Assembly: GCA_910578835.1 (NCBI GenBank)
Contig: CAJTSK010000004.1
Span: 75,835 to 139,834 of the forward strand
Reading direction: 5' to 3'
DNA length: 64,000 bases
DNA from: an uncultured Muribaculum sp.
GTDB taxonomy: Bacteria; Bacteroidota; Bacteroidia; Bacteroidales; Muribaculaceae
This document shows positions 26,887 through 35,552 of the stretch, piece by piece. How positions within the stretch are numbered: position 1 is the first letter of the stretch; each line of letters begins with the position of its first letter. Under the pieces are notes generated by a model. The model did no database searches. It was not told the origin of the DNA and saw nothing but the letters and a program-made list of their open reading frames with translations. Both the position numbers and the translations under genes were made by a program.

Positions 26887-26892
26887 ATCTTA

Positions 26893-26908
26893 GAGCTTGT
26901 TTAATAAT
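26893..26908. mobile_element. Solo terminal end of the 348-bp element family
   Basis: GAGCTTGTTTAATAAT is identical to the outer 16 bp of both full copies, and the preceding TTA extends the match to 19 bp against their right ends. No partner end lies within several hundred bases. It is 6 bp from the DUF1599 start codon and inside its predicted 5' leader. Either a decayed insertion or a separate site with the same end. Confidence 0.65.
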
Positions 26909-26919
26909 TTTTTACCCTA

Positions 26920-26951
26920 CAAAAGTAGCAATTATCGGTCAATTAACGAAA
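26920..26951 (-). promoter_or_regulatory. Promoter of the DUF1599-DoxX unit
   Basis: Minus strand: TTTC (26948-26951), 20 nt, TACTTTTG (26920-26927). The resulting leader of about 25 nt is almost wholly the solo element end. Confidence 0.6.
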
Positions 26952-26957
26952 TCCCGC

Positions 26958-27356
26958 TCAGGCAATGCCGATGAGTTCTATCTCAAAGATAAGTGTCGAA
27001 CCTCCGGGTATGCCCGGCTGCGACAATTTGCCATACCCCATCTCGGCGGGTATATAGACCTCCCACTTGTCGCCAACGTGCATCTGCTGAAGCGCGATAA
27101 TCCACCCCTGGATCAGCTCGCGCAGGCGCATGGCAAGCGGTGCTCCTCCACGGCTGCTGTCAAACTTCTTGCCATTGATAGTCTTACCTGTATAATGCAC
27201 CACAACCACACTGTTGCGCGACGGCTTGGGTCCATCGGGACGACCCTTGGATATCACCTTGTAATATATGCCTTTGTCTATTGGCATCACTCCCGGCTCG
27301 GCAGCCTTCGCCTGTAGCCACTCACGGTTTTTCTGTATATATTCCTGTTTTGCCAT
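26958..27356 (-). CDS. FKBP-type peptidyl-prolyl cis-trans isomerase
   Basis: 132 residues without a signal peptide, so cytosolic. The FKBP domain covers the C-terminal 95 residues: VVVHYTGKTINGKKFDSS, LIQGWIIALQQMHVGDKWEV, YIPAEMGYG and STLIFEIELIGI, including the usual aromatic pocket residues (Tyr, Phe, Trp). Accelerates proline isomerisation during folding. Single gene. Confidence 0.95.
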   Translation of the reverse strand: MAKQEYIQKNREWLQAKAAEPGVMPIDKGIYYKVISKGRPDGPKPSRNSVVVVHYTGKTINGKKFDSSRGGAPLAMRLRELIQGWIIALQQMHVGDKWEVYIPAEMGYGKLSQPGIPGGSTLIFEIELIGIA

Positions 27357-27374
27357 AACTATTCATTAACGTGA

Positions 27375-27382
27375 CAAAGTTA
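27375..27382 (-). promoter_or_regulatory. -7 box of the FKBP gene
   Basis: Minus strand TAACTTTG, 19 nt upstream of the start codon; no convincing -33 box. Confidence 0.5.
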
Positions 27383-27547
27383 CTACAAAATCCATGCCGT
27401 CCCACATATAAACAGTGAAAAACAGGTCAGAGACATAACCAAAGTTGCCTTTTTTGTCTAACTTTGTCAAATATCAGGCAAAAGGGAAAAGTAACAGGTC
27501 GGACCGCGACTTTGGAAATTATGGACGGGAATATCAGGAATATTTCG

Positions 27548-27555
27548 TAACTTTG
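27548..27555 (+). promoter_or_regulatory. -7 box of the pectinesterase gene
   Basis: TAACTTTG, 23 nt upstream of the ATG; a second TAACTTTG is at 27460-27467. No clear -33 box for either. Confidence 0.5.
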
Positions 27556-27577
27556 AGCTGCATAAACTAATATCACA

Positions 27578-28543
27578 ATGAAATCTACAGTAATTTTTGT
27601 TATCAGCCTGATAATGGCATTTGGCATCGCGCAGGCTTCAGGCAAGTCACATTATGACATTGTTGTCGCACAAGATGGTTCGGGCGACTTCACAACCATT
27701 CAGGAAGCAATCAACTCCGTACCCGATTTCCGCAAAAAAGCGCGCACCAACATCTTAATAAAGAAAGGTGTCTACAAGGAAAAGCTCATAATCGCCCCGT
27801 GCAAAATCAACGTGACCATGACAGGCGAGGATGGCACAGTGATTACATACGACGATTACGCCTCAAAGCTCAATCGCTTCGGTGACGAAAAATCCACCTC
27901 AGGTTCGGCATCATGCTATATCTACGCTCCCGACTTCATCGCCGAGAATATCACATTTGAAAATTCATCAGGTCCGGTAGGTCAGGCAGTGGCATGCTTC
28001 GTAAGCGGCGACCGCGCCGTGTTCCGCAACTGCCGTTTCCTTGGCTGTCAAGACACTCTTTACACCTACGGAGTGCCGTCGCGCCAATATTACGAAAACT
28101 GCTATATCGAAGGGACAGTCGACTTCATATTCGGGAAATCCACCGCTGTATTTAACCGCTGTACCATCCACAGCAAAGGCAGAGGATATGTCACCGCTCC
28201 GGCTACAGAAAAAGACACGGCCTACGGCTATGTGTTCCACGACTGCACGCTCACCGGAGCCGATGGCGTTGAAAATGTGTATCTCTCACGCCCATGGCGA
28301 CCCTACGCGCAGGCTGTATACATCAACTGCAACCTCGGGAGCCACATAGCCCCTGCAGGATGGGACCACTGGGGCAAGGAGTCCAACAAGGAGACCGCAT
28401 TTTATGCCGAATACCAAAGCAAAGGTGAAGGAGCCAATCCCGATGCACGTGTCCCCTACTCCCGCCAGCTCACCGACATCAGCCGCTACGAAATCGCCAC
28501 TGTACTTGCCGGTGACGACGGCTGGAATCCGCTATCGGAATAA
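27578..28543 (+). CDS. Secreted pectinesterase (CE8)
   Basis: Removes methyl esters from pectin (homogalacturonan). 321 residues with a signal peptide (about 1-20, ending AQAS). Right-handed beta-helix with the family motifs in order: GDFTTIQEAINSVP, VGQAVACFVSGDRA (oxyanion Gln), GCQDTLYTYG (catalytic Asp), EGTVDFIFGKSTAVF (catalytic Asp), and YLSRPWRPYAQAVY (substrate Arg and Trp). It is the only pectin gene here; a full polysaccharide-use locus is absent. Likely periplasmic or surface-exposed. Confidence 0.95.
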   Translation: MKSTVIFVISLIMAFGIAQASGKSHYDIVVAQDGSGDFTTIQEAINSVPDFRKKARTNILIKKGVYKEKLIIAPCKINVTMTGEDGTVITYDDYASKLNRFGDEKSTSGSASCYIYAPDFIAENITFENSSGPVGQAVACFVSGDRAVFRNCRFLGCQDTLYTYGVPSRQYYENCYIEGTVDFIFGKSTAVFNRCTIHSKGRGYVTAPATEKDTAYGYVFHDCTLTGADGVENVYLSRPWRPYAQAVYINCNLGSHIAPAGWDHWGKESNKETAFYAEYQSKGEGANPDARVPYSRQLTDISRYEIATVLAGDDGWNPLSE

Positions 28544-28571
28544 CATGCCGCGAGAAAGATTTATCCGGCGA

Positions 28572-28603
28572 TTTGCGGCTACCGTCACTTTTCACTAAAT
28601 TTG
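28572..28603 (+). promoter_or_regulatory. Promoter of purT
   Basis: TTTG (28572-28575), 20 nt, TAAATTTG (28596-28603): full consensus; ATG 43 nt after the -7 box. Confidence 0.8.
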
Positions 28604-28646
28604 CAGATAATAACATAATAAATCGAAATTCAACAGTAGCTAATAT

Positions 28647-29837
28647 ATGACTAAAATTGGATCAGTAATGACCCCTATAGCACGCAAAGCGTTGTTACTG
28701 GGAAGTGGAGAACTTGGTAAGGAAGTAGCAATCGAATTACAGCGTTACGGAGTGGAGGTGATAGCCTGCGACCGCTATCCGGGCGCGCCTGCCATGCAGA
28801 TAGCACATCGCAGCCATGTGTTTAACATGCTTGACGGAAAAGCGCTCCGCGAAATAATAGAGCTTGAACGCCCCGACCATATCATCCCCGAAGTAGAGGC
28901 AATCGCAACAGAGACATTGCGCGAGCTTGAAAAGGAAGGATACCACGTAACACCCACCGCACGTGCGGCATGGCTCACAATGAACCGCGAGGGCATACGC
29001 CGTCTCGCAGCCGAGGAGCTTGGAGTGAAGACTTCACCCTACCGCTTTGCGTCAGACTACGAAGAATTCAAGAAGGCCGTTGAAGAAATAGGTCTGCCCT
29101 GTGTCATCAAGCCGATTATGAGTTCATCGGGTCACGGACAGAGCGTGGCACGCAAGCCTGAAGATATCGAGCGTTCATGGGCTATCTCCCAGGAAGGCGG
29201 TCGCGCAGGTGCCGGCAGAGTAATCGTGGAAGGCTTTGTCGACTTCGACTACGAAATCACGCTGCTGACTGTACGCAGCTGCTCGGGCACCACTTACTGC
29301 GAACCGATAGGTCATATTCAGGTAGACGGCGATTACCGCTACTCATGGCAGCCACAGCCCATGACCGACGGTGCGCTTGCAAAGGCTCAGGAAATCGCCA
29401 AGAAGGTAACCGACGCGCTCGGCGGATACGGCATATTCGGCGTAGAGCTTTTTGTAAAAGGCGACGACGTAATATTCAGCGAGGTATCACCGCGCCCCCA
29501 CGACACCGGCATGGTGACCATGATATCACAGGACTTAAGTGAATTTGGACTCCACGCACGTGCATTGCTCGGTCTTCCCGTTCCGTCAATCCGTTTCTAC
29601 GGACCTTCGGCATCGCGCGCCGTAGTAGTGGAAGGTGACACTGACAAGGTTGAATTTGACAATCTTGAGGAAGTACTCAAGGAGCCGGGCACCCAGCTCA
29701 GAATATTTGGCAAACCGGAAATCAAGGGTCACCGCCGCATGGGCGTGATACTTGCCACCGATGAGACCGTGGAGGCAGCGCGCGATAAAGCAGAACGTGC
29801 CTACAACGCACTGAAAGTAAACGTGCTTCCCCGCTAA
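28647..29837 (+). CDS. purT: Formate-dependent phosphoribosylglycinamide formyltransferase
   Basis: ATP-grasp enzyme that formylates GAR with formate and ATP in purine synthesis, bypassing 10-formyl-THF. 396 residues. N-terminal LLLGSGELGKEVAIELQRYGVEV, ATP-grasp segments CVIKPIMSSSGHGQS and VIVEGFVDFDYEITLLTVR, and metal ligands in FGVELFVKGDDVIFSEVSPRPHD. Start at 28647 or seven codons later (ATG 28668, MTPIARKALL). Single gene with strong promoter and terminator. Confidence 0.96.
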   Translation: MTKIGSVMTPIARKALLLGSGELGKEVAIELQRYGVEVIACDRYPGAPAMQIAHRSHVFNMLDGKALREIIELERPDHIIPEVEAIATETLRELEKEGYHVTPTARAAWLTMNREGIRRLAAEELGVKTSPYRFASDYEEFKKAVEEIGLPCVIKPIMSSSGHGQSVARKPEDIERSWAISQEGGRAGAGRVIVEGFVDFDYEITLLTVRSCSGTTYCEPIGHIQVDGDYRYSWQPQPMTDGALAKAQEIAKKVTDALGGYGIFGVELFVKGDDVIFSEVSPRPHDTGMVTMISQDLSEFGLHARALLGLPVPSIRFYGPSASRAVVVEGDTDKVEFDNLEEVLKEPGTQLRIFGKPEIKGHRRMGVILATDETVEAARDKAERAYNALKVNVLPR

Positions 29838-29858
29838 TCATAAGTAACCCCATAAAGA

Positions 29859-29899
29859 AAAGACCTGCGCAATTAACTTATTTGATTGCGCAGGTCTTT
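29859..29899. terminator. Bidirectional terminator between purT and the helicase
   Basis: Perfect 15-bp stem AAAGACCTGCGCAAT / ATTGCGCAGGTCTTT (29859-29873, 29885-29899) between two convergent genes. Confidence 0.92.
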
Positions 29900-29914
29900 C
29901 TATATAGTAATATG

Positions 29915-31921
29915 TCATTTCTTCTTGCGGCGACGCAACTTTCGCGCAAGGGAGGCATGATGTTCGGCGGCATTTTCTTCACCCGCTTTCTTGTATATTT
30001 CGGCAAGCAGCTGATGGGTTGCCGCTCTCTCCTCGTCAAGCTTCAAGGCAATCAAACCCCAGTCGAGTGCCTGCACGTAATCACCGCGTGACAGCCACAG
30101 CTTTCCAAGCTCATAGGGCGCGACCACATTACCCTTGTCAAGCTCATAAGCCTTGCCAAGAGAGGTCAATGCCTCATCAAAATCACAAAGTTCAGCTGAA
30201 AATGTGCCCTTTTCCAGCCACGCCACAGCATAGTCGGGCGATATCGAGATAGCCTTGTCATAATTGGCAAAGACCGGCACCGGGTCGATACCCTCGCTTC
30301 TGCATTCGCGTGCCATGGCAAGATACTCCGACGCAAGATGCCTGAACTTTTCCCGGTCGGCATCCACCTCCTTCTGTAGTGCCAGTGACTTATCCTTATA
30401 TTGTAGCAGACGGCTCAGCCTGGCACGCACGAAACGCATCACGACTTGATTATCAAGCTCGCTTCTGGCACGCATCGCTTCCACAAAACAGTCAAACGCC
30501 ATGGAGATATCATCGCGTTTCATCGCCTCCAGCGATTTGGCATACAGGTCGTCGGCCTTAGCTCGCTCAAGAGCATCGTCGATAAGCTCATTGTTATTAA
30601 ACGAGCGGCTGAAATTCACAACAGCGGGATTGATAAACACATCGCGCTTATTGATGGTGCTTGCCAGCGCCAACCCTTCGAGGCTACGGCATCGGCTAAG
30701 CGCCACATAAGCCTGTCCGCCACTGAATGTGCCACTACCGATATCAACTATAACATCATTAAACGTAAGTCCCTGACTTTTGTGAATGGTAAGCGCCCAT
30801 GCCGGTTTGACAGGAAACTGCGTGAACGAGCCAAGCTCCCGCTCCACCACTTTATTATTAGCCTCATCAAACTCATATTTGATATTACTCCATATCACCG
30901 GCTCGACATTATGACAAGAGCCATCTTCAAGCTGCACAAGAAGTTTCTCGTCGTCGGCAACATACACCTTGCCGAGAGTACCGTTGACCCATCGCTTATC
31001 CATGTCATTTCTCACAAACACCACCTGTGCCCCGGTTTTCAGCACAAGCTCCTTTGATGTAGGGAGCGAGTTTTCGGGGAAGTCGCCGCTAATCACGCCC
31101 GGATATAATATCTCGGCGGCAGGCAATGCCTCCATATGCTCGTCATTGATATGGTCTACCATGCTGCGTGTCGTGGCAATCGTCATCACCATGCGGTCGT
31201 CAGTGCCGGGGACGCGACGGCGGGTCACGCGGGCGTTGAGAATCCTTATATCCTCGTCGGTAGGATAGCCGCCCCTCATGCGGTCAAGCATCTCTACAAA
31301 ATCCCGGTCGCTCTGCCTGTACACCTTCTTCAGCTCTATCGGCACTACACTGGTCTGATAAAAAGCACGTGCGCTGAAGAAGAACGGATTAGGATAGAAG
31401 CGGCTCAATATGTCGCGCATGTCGCCGGTCACCACCGGTTCGAGCTGAAAAATGTCGCCGACAAATAGCATCTGCTTTCCGCCAAACGGCTCGCGCATAT
31501 TGCCGCCGTAAGTGCGCAAAATCTTGTCGACAAAATCAATCACGTCGGCGCGCACCATCGATATCTCATCAATGATTATAAGGTCGAGAGCACGTAGAAA
31601 CTTGACAAACTCCCTGGAGTATTTCATGCGCGACCTTATATGCCTGGCATCAAACTCGGGGTCGTCGGGAAGAATCGGCTTAAACGGAATCTTGAAGAAT
31701 GAGTGCATAGTCACACCCCCGACATTAACCGCCGCTATTCCCGTAGGGGCAAGCACCACATACTTTTTCTTTGTATTGGCGCAGATATATTTCAGGAAAG
31801 TCGACTTACCTGTACCCGCCTTTCCTGTAAGAAACACCGACTGACGGGTGAAACGTATTAATTTCCACGCGTCTTGAAACTCCTTGTTGTCAAGGTCAAT
31901 ATCCTGTAGCTCTTTTTTCAT
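29915..31921 (-). CDS. Pif1/RecD-like helicase with C-terminal TPRs
   Basis: About 668 residues from the ATG at 31919-31921. An SF1B helicase core of the Pif1 type: LTGKAGTGKSTFLKYI (Walker A), VVLAPTGIAAVNVGGVTMHSFF, LIIDEISMVRADVID (motif II), MLFVGDIFQLEPV (motif III), and UvrD-like C-terminal motifs WALTIHKSQGLTF and AYVALSRCRSLEG. The last 200 residues are TPR-like repeats (FANYDKAISISPDYAVAWLE, then YELGKLWLSRGDYVQALDWG) ending in a Lys/Arg-rich tail. It presumably unwinds DNA (5'-3'), with TPRs for partner binding; the partner is unknown. The fused form is known in Bacteroides as I recall. Confidence 0.9.
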   Translation of the reverse strand: MKKELQDIDLDNKEFQDAWKLIRFTRQSVFLTGKAGTGKSTFLKYICANTKKKYVVLAPTGIAAVNVGGVTMHSFFKIPFKPILPDDPEFDARHIRSRMKYSREFVKFLRALDLIIIDEISMVRADVIDFVDKILRTYGGNMREPFGGKQMLFVGDIFQLEPVVTGDMRDILSRFYPNPFFFSARAFYQTSVVPIELKKVYRQSDRDFVEMLDRMRGGYPTDEDIRILNARVTRRRVPGTDDRMVMTIATTRSMVDHINDEHMEALPAAEILYPGVISGDFPENSLPTSKELVLKTGAQVVFVRNDMDKRWVNGTLGKVYVADDEKLLVQLEDGSCHNVEPVIWSNIKYEFDEANNKVVERELGSFTQFPVKPAWALTIHKSQGLTFNDVIVDIGSGTFSGGQAYVALSRCRSLEGLALASTINKRDVFINPAVVNFSRSFNNNELIDDALERAKADDLYAKSLEAMKRDDISMAFDCFVEAMRARSELDNQVVMRFVRARLSRLLQYKDKSLALQKEVDADREKFRHLASEYLAMARECRSEGIDPVPVFANYDKAISISPDYAVAWLEKGTFSAELCDFDEALTSLGKAYELDKGNVVAPYELGKLWLSRGDYVQALDWGLIALKLDEERAATHQLLAEIYKKAGEENAAEHHASLARKLRRRKKK

Positions 31922-31969
31922 AAACCGACTGAGGGCACTGCCACTGTCAGGAGGCAGTACCCTCAGGTA

Positions 31970-31977
31970 CAAAGTTA
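31970..31977 (-). promoter_or_regulatory. -7 box of the helicase gene
   Basis: Minus strand TAACTTTG 48 nt before the ATG. It excludes the longer frame whose TTG start lies on this box. Any -33 box would fall in the end of the preceding gene. Confidence 0.5.
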
Positions 31978-31987
31978 ATAATTATTT

Positions 31988-33685
31988 TCAGAATTTATAG
32001 CCGAGACTCAATACAACCTGGTTACGATTGTCGGTAACCTTAGCCGAGGGAGAGCCCTGGTCGATGGTCTCCTGCACCACTATCGGCGAGAAAGCATGCC
32101 ATGTCGACTCGCGGTGACGGTTGACATAGGCAAGGTCGGCGTAAAATCCGCCTACACGATATCCGAGACCTGCTGTGATATAACGGGTGTTGTTGTCAAA
32201 CATATAACTTGGCAACGTGCCTGCCGTCCATATATTCAAGCCATCATTTGCCGCCTGCTGCTTGACACCCGACCATTCATAGCTGTAACCGAGACGAAGG
32301 CTGAACTGCGGGGTAACCCTGTACTCAGCGCCGAGACGAAGTATGTTGGTGCCCTTGAAATATTCCTTCACGTCAGCCTTGACACCGTCGTAGACATATC
32401 CGTCGGTAGACGAAGCCTGCATGTTGGTGCCGCGATACTCGTAGTCCATGCTCAGAATGCCTTGACCGCCAATCACGCCGGCAATACCCACCATCATGCG
32501 CCACGGGGTACGCATATTGTAATTGGTATATTCGCTTACACCATTATTGGTCATAGCCACCCCCGTATTGTCGAGGTAAGAATCGGCATAATTAATTGTG
32601 CCACCACCGGGAGCCGCACCCACGCCAGGCCTATAGTCATAGCCGAGAGCGCCCCAGTAAGTATCGGTCATCTGATACCATGTAGGAGTGTGTACGGCAA
32701 TACCGATACGCAACTCATTTATGGGTTTCACGATAAGACCGAGCTTTACATTAAATCCTGTACCATTGGAGTTAAGGTAGTTAGACAGGCGATAATCGGC
32801 CGTACCTCTCACCATGTCATAATATCCCTGATCGCTCTTGGACTGTGCGGCAATATATGCATCGGAGAGATTTTCCTCATAAAAAGTCTGCTGAGTGTAA
32901 TTGATGTCGGTGATGCCAAAGCCTATACCCCAATACACGGTGTTATATACATTTCCACCGAAATTGATTGAATATTCATCGACATAACCTTTCTCTCTTA
33001 TCTGGAAAGAAGCCGAGCCGCCGGTGTCATTACCCATCAATCCCTGGAAACCCTCAAATTGCTCATCACTATTGTATTGGTCGTTGATGGCAAAACCCTG
33101 ATAAGCGAGCAGACTCAGCCAAGGCGCATCGCTGTCCATGTAAGGATTCCAGCCATTAGGGGCATTGGACGGAAACATTTCATCCGGAGTCCATCCCTCG
33201 CTATTGGTCATCGCAGCTATGTAGTTGCTTAGCGAGGCTCCGCCGAGATTACGGATTCCGCCCTTGAATATACGGTCAAAAGACTGTACCCTCGCATAAG
33301 TGGCACCCCACGAGAAAGTAGGACAGCTTTCACTGTTAAGCCTTATCGTGCCTATATATCCGAAGTTGTTAAACGTAAACTTTGTCTGGCTCTCGGAGTC
33401 GGACAATCCCTGCGCCTCGGTATTTGACGACTGGAAATCGAGATTCAGCGTCAACCCTACTTCACTGCTACGATATATGCCGATACCGGCGGGATTCTGA
33501 TTGAGCGATGACAAGTCGCCACCCAAAGCCGTGAACGCACCACCCATCGACATAAAGCGTGCGGTACCGCGCATGTCGGGTCGGGAAAGATTGTATAAAT
33601 CGACAGCGGCTTGAGCGTTACCGAGCAACGGCGACGCACCTATTGCCGCAAGAGCCAAAGTCTTATAAATAACTTTCATAGGCAT
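31988..33685 (-). CDS. Outer-membrane transport protein of the OmpP1/FadL type
   Basis: 565 residues with a signal peptide (cleavage near GNAQA) and many alternating beta-strands, ending VVLSLGYKF with the C-terminal Phe of outer-membrane barrels. The N-terminus (DLYNLSRPDMRGTARFMSMGGAFTALGGDLSSLNQNPAGIGIYRSSE) has the NPAG hatch motif of FadL-like proteins; only short parts are quoted as evidence: RGTARFMSMGGAFTALGGD and NQNPAGIG. Such Bacteroides proteins are often mislabelled hemin receptors. Substrate is probably a hydrophobic small molecule (inference). It follows the Trp-rich protein by 44 bp, same strand. Confidence 0.88.
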   Translation of the reverse strand: MPMKVIYKTLALAAIGASPLLGNAQAAVDLYNLSRPDMRGTARFMSMGGAFTALGGDLSSLNQNPAGIGIYRSSEVGLTLNLDFQSSNTEAQGLSDSESQTKFTFNNFGYIGTIRLNSESCPTFSWGATYARVQSFDRIFKGGIRNLGGASLSNYIAAMTNSEGWTPDEMFPSNAPNGWNPYMDSDAPWLSLLAYQGFAINDQYNSDEQFEGFQGLMGNDTGGSASFQIREKGYVDEYSINFGGNVYNTVYWGIGFGITDINYTQQTFYEENLSDAYIAAQSKSDQGYYDMVRGTADYRLSNYLNSNGTGFNVKLGLIVKPINELRIGIAVHTPTWYQMTDTYWGALGYDYRPGVGAAPGGGTINYADSYLDNTGVAMTNNGVSEYTNYNMRTPWRMMVGIAGVIGGQGILSMDYEYRGTNMQASSTDGYVYDGVKADVKEYFKGTNILRLGAEYRVTPQFSLRLGYSYEWSGVKQQAANDGLNIWTAGTLPSYMFDNNTRYITAGLGYRVGGFYADLAYVNRHRESTWHAFSPIVVQETIDQGSPSAKVTDNRNQVVLSLGYKF

Positions 33686-33729
33686 GTAGTTGAAAATGTG
33701 AATATTTATTTAAGTCAGGCGACCGGTTT

Positions 33730-34839
33730 TCAGCGACGTCCGCCACGATGAGAACCGCCTCCTGCACCTCCACCCGAATATCCGCCTCCTCGCGACGGCG
33801 AGCTATGACTCGGAGCTGAGTATGAACGATTGCTGTTGTAGTTATTATTGTTATTGTAGGAGTTGTTGTTACCACGGTTACCTCTCGTAGTGCCCCAGCT
33901 GCCATTGTTTGAGGGGCGGGAAGTGCCGTTGTTGTTAGACGGACGGGCAGAAGAGCCGGGACGGTAAGCACCACCCTGATTATTATAGGCAGGACGGCTT
34001 GAAGAAGAGCCGGGACGATAGTTGCCGAGCGACTCATGAGTGACACCGCCACGGTTTGCAGTGCCCGACCCTGAGGGGCGTAAAGAGCTGTTGCCTACGC
34101 CGGTGTATCCATTGCGGATGCCGACCGGACGACGACCTGTAGTAGAGCCGGGATGATAAGCCCATGACGGTCCCCATGCAGGACAACCCCAGCCGGGTCT
34201 CCATGCAGGACCCCAACCCGGACCCCAGCCGGGTCCCCACGACGGTCCCCAGCCCCAAGACCAGGAAGGACCCCAGCCCCAAGACCATGACCACGACGGA
34301 CCCCAGTACCAATCCCAACTGTTCCAGTACCAGGGAGAGTTCCATGCATAATAATTGTAGCCCCATGGCGAGCCCCAGCCATAGCCTGGAGCATTAATGA
34401 TGATATTTACATCGGGCTGTGAAGAATAGTAATATTCCACCAGTTCGGGGTCGTTGATATCGGCAATGATATCTCCGTTATGATATTTTTCAATTCTTCT
34501 CGTATAGGTAAAATCATCACCATTGGCATCAGCCGCAGTAGTATCGGCAGAAGCATAGGCGCCACGGCGGTTATACTCGTCGACATCACGTGTCGAAGAG
34601 CCTGTCACCTGATATGTATCGGCACCGGCATAGTCATGAACACCCAGAGTAGGGTTGTAATTGTATTGCGCCGCTTGTTGCGCCGCCTTTTGTGCAGCCT
34701 TAGCAGCCATTTCCTGTTTTGCCTTAGTGTCTTTGGCGGGGTTATAATAAATGTCGTCATCATAAAATCCCTGAGCAGGAGCAATGATGACACCACCAAC
34801 CAAAAGCGAGGTCAATATAAGTAACTTTTTTGCCAACAT
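33730..34839 (-). CDS. Secreted low-complexity protein rich in Trp, Gly, Pro, Ser and Asn
   Basis: 369 residues, no recognised domain. Signal peptide (1-22), an Ala/Gln-rich helix (about 38-58), a charged region, then a Trp/Gly/Pro tract (about 152-228; PSWSWSWGWGPSWSWGWGP and GPGWGPGWGPAWRPGWG), then a Ser/Asn/Arg/Gly-rich tail (about 240-369) ending SGGGAGGGSHRGGRR. Tandem GPxW units are encoded by imperfect DNA repeats at about 34155-34386. It might be an envelope or matrix-associated disordered protein. It is probably cotranscribed with the outer-membrane protein downstream. Confidence 0.8.
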   Translation of the reverse strand: MLAKKLLILTSLLVGGVIIAPAQGFYDDDIYYNPAKDTKAKQEMAAKAAQKAAQQAAQYNYNPTLGVHDYAGADTYQVTGSSTRDVDEYNRRGAYASADTTAADANGDDFTYTRRIEKYHNGDIIADINDPELVEYYYSSQPDVNIIINAPGYGWGSPWGYNYYAWNSPWYWNSWDWYWGPSWSWSWGWGPSWSWGWGPSWGPGWGPGWGPAWRPGWGCPAWGPSWAYHPGSTTGRRPVGIRNGYTGVGNSSLRPSGSGTANRGGVTHESLGNYRPGSSSSRPAYNNQGGAYRPGSSARPSNNNGTSRPSNNGSWGTTRGNRGNNNSYNNNNNYNSNRSYSAPSHSSPSRGGGYSGGGAGGGSHRGGRR

Positions 34840-35122
34840 AAGACTTGTTCCTCAAATAATTAATGTTAATATTACCAATATTCTATGATTATTGGACACA
34901 TTATATCAATGATAGTTTAATCCAATAACACCTAAAATTACATGATTTCTTTAAGGCTTGCAACATATTATGATATATTCACTTAATCAGTAAGATTTTT
35001 TAACAGCACAAACGCCAAAACCACGGTTGTATTACTACATCAGCCTTTACCTCCTCCATAGCCGGAAAGGGTTTCGTGAATGATACGTACCGCAAATACA
35101 ACCCACGACTATCAGGAAATAA
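34840..35122. other. Gene-free AT-rich spacer
   Basis: Between the Trp-rich protein start and element copy 2. I see no reading frame, tRNA or clear consensus promoter here. Confidence 0.5.
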
Positions 35123-35470
35123 GAGCTTGTTTAATAATAAATGTTGCCGCCAGGGTCGTATAGCTTAAGTGGATTTTCGACATGTGACGAAGGAGTGTAC
35201 TTTATGTACACGACTGAGAAACAGGGCGAAAAGCGACCAAGATATACGAGACTAAAGGTAACTTTATAATCACTCAACCCCTTGACAGTATTTGAAACAA
35301 ATGCAAAAATATATCAACGATATGAAACAAATTACCTTCCGTCGGTCATTCGCCGGCATCTTTCCGCCTGCTCTTCAGTCGTTATGGAGCCCCATAACTC
35401 CCTCATCACAAGCAAAAATCTACTCGACGAATGACCGCCCTGACGGTAACATTTATTATTAAACAAGCTC
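35123..35470. mobile_element. 348-bp non-autonomous element, copy 2
   Basis: Same length as the copy at 7696-8043 and about 25 differences (about 93% identity). Terminal inverted repeats 35123-35155 and 35438-35470 match at 31 of 33 positions. TAA flanks both ends (35120-35122, 35471-35473). All three internal arms are kept. Two differences from copy 1 are compensatory: T7721-A8018 is C35148-G35445, and A7752-T7800 is G35179-C35227. It sits in an intergenic space, not adjacent to a start codon. Confidence 0.85.
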
Positions 35471-35486
35471 TAAATCATGCACAATC

Positions 35487-35522
35487 AAAAAAAGCAGAGG
35501 GCGTACCGTGTGGCACGCCCTC
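35487..35522 (-). terminator. Terminator of the DUF308 gene
   Basis: Eleven-base arms GAGGGCGTACC (35497-35507) and GGCACGCCCTC (35512-35522), one mismatch, with a seven-T run on the minus strand. Confidence 0.88.
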
Positions 35523-35552
35523 CGTAACTAATATTGGATAACCAATCGTGTG

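Noticed and set aside
34155..34400. Direct DNA repeats that might suggest a CRISPR array
   Set aside because: Repeats are short, imperfect and in frame, encoding GPxW units; no unique spacers.
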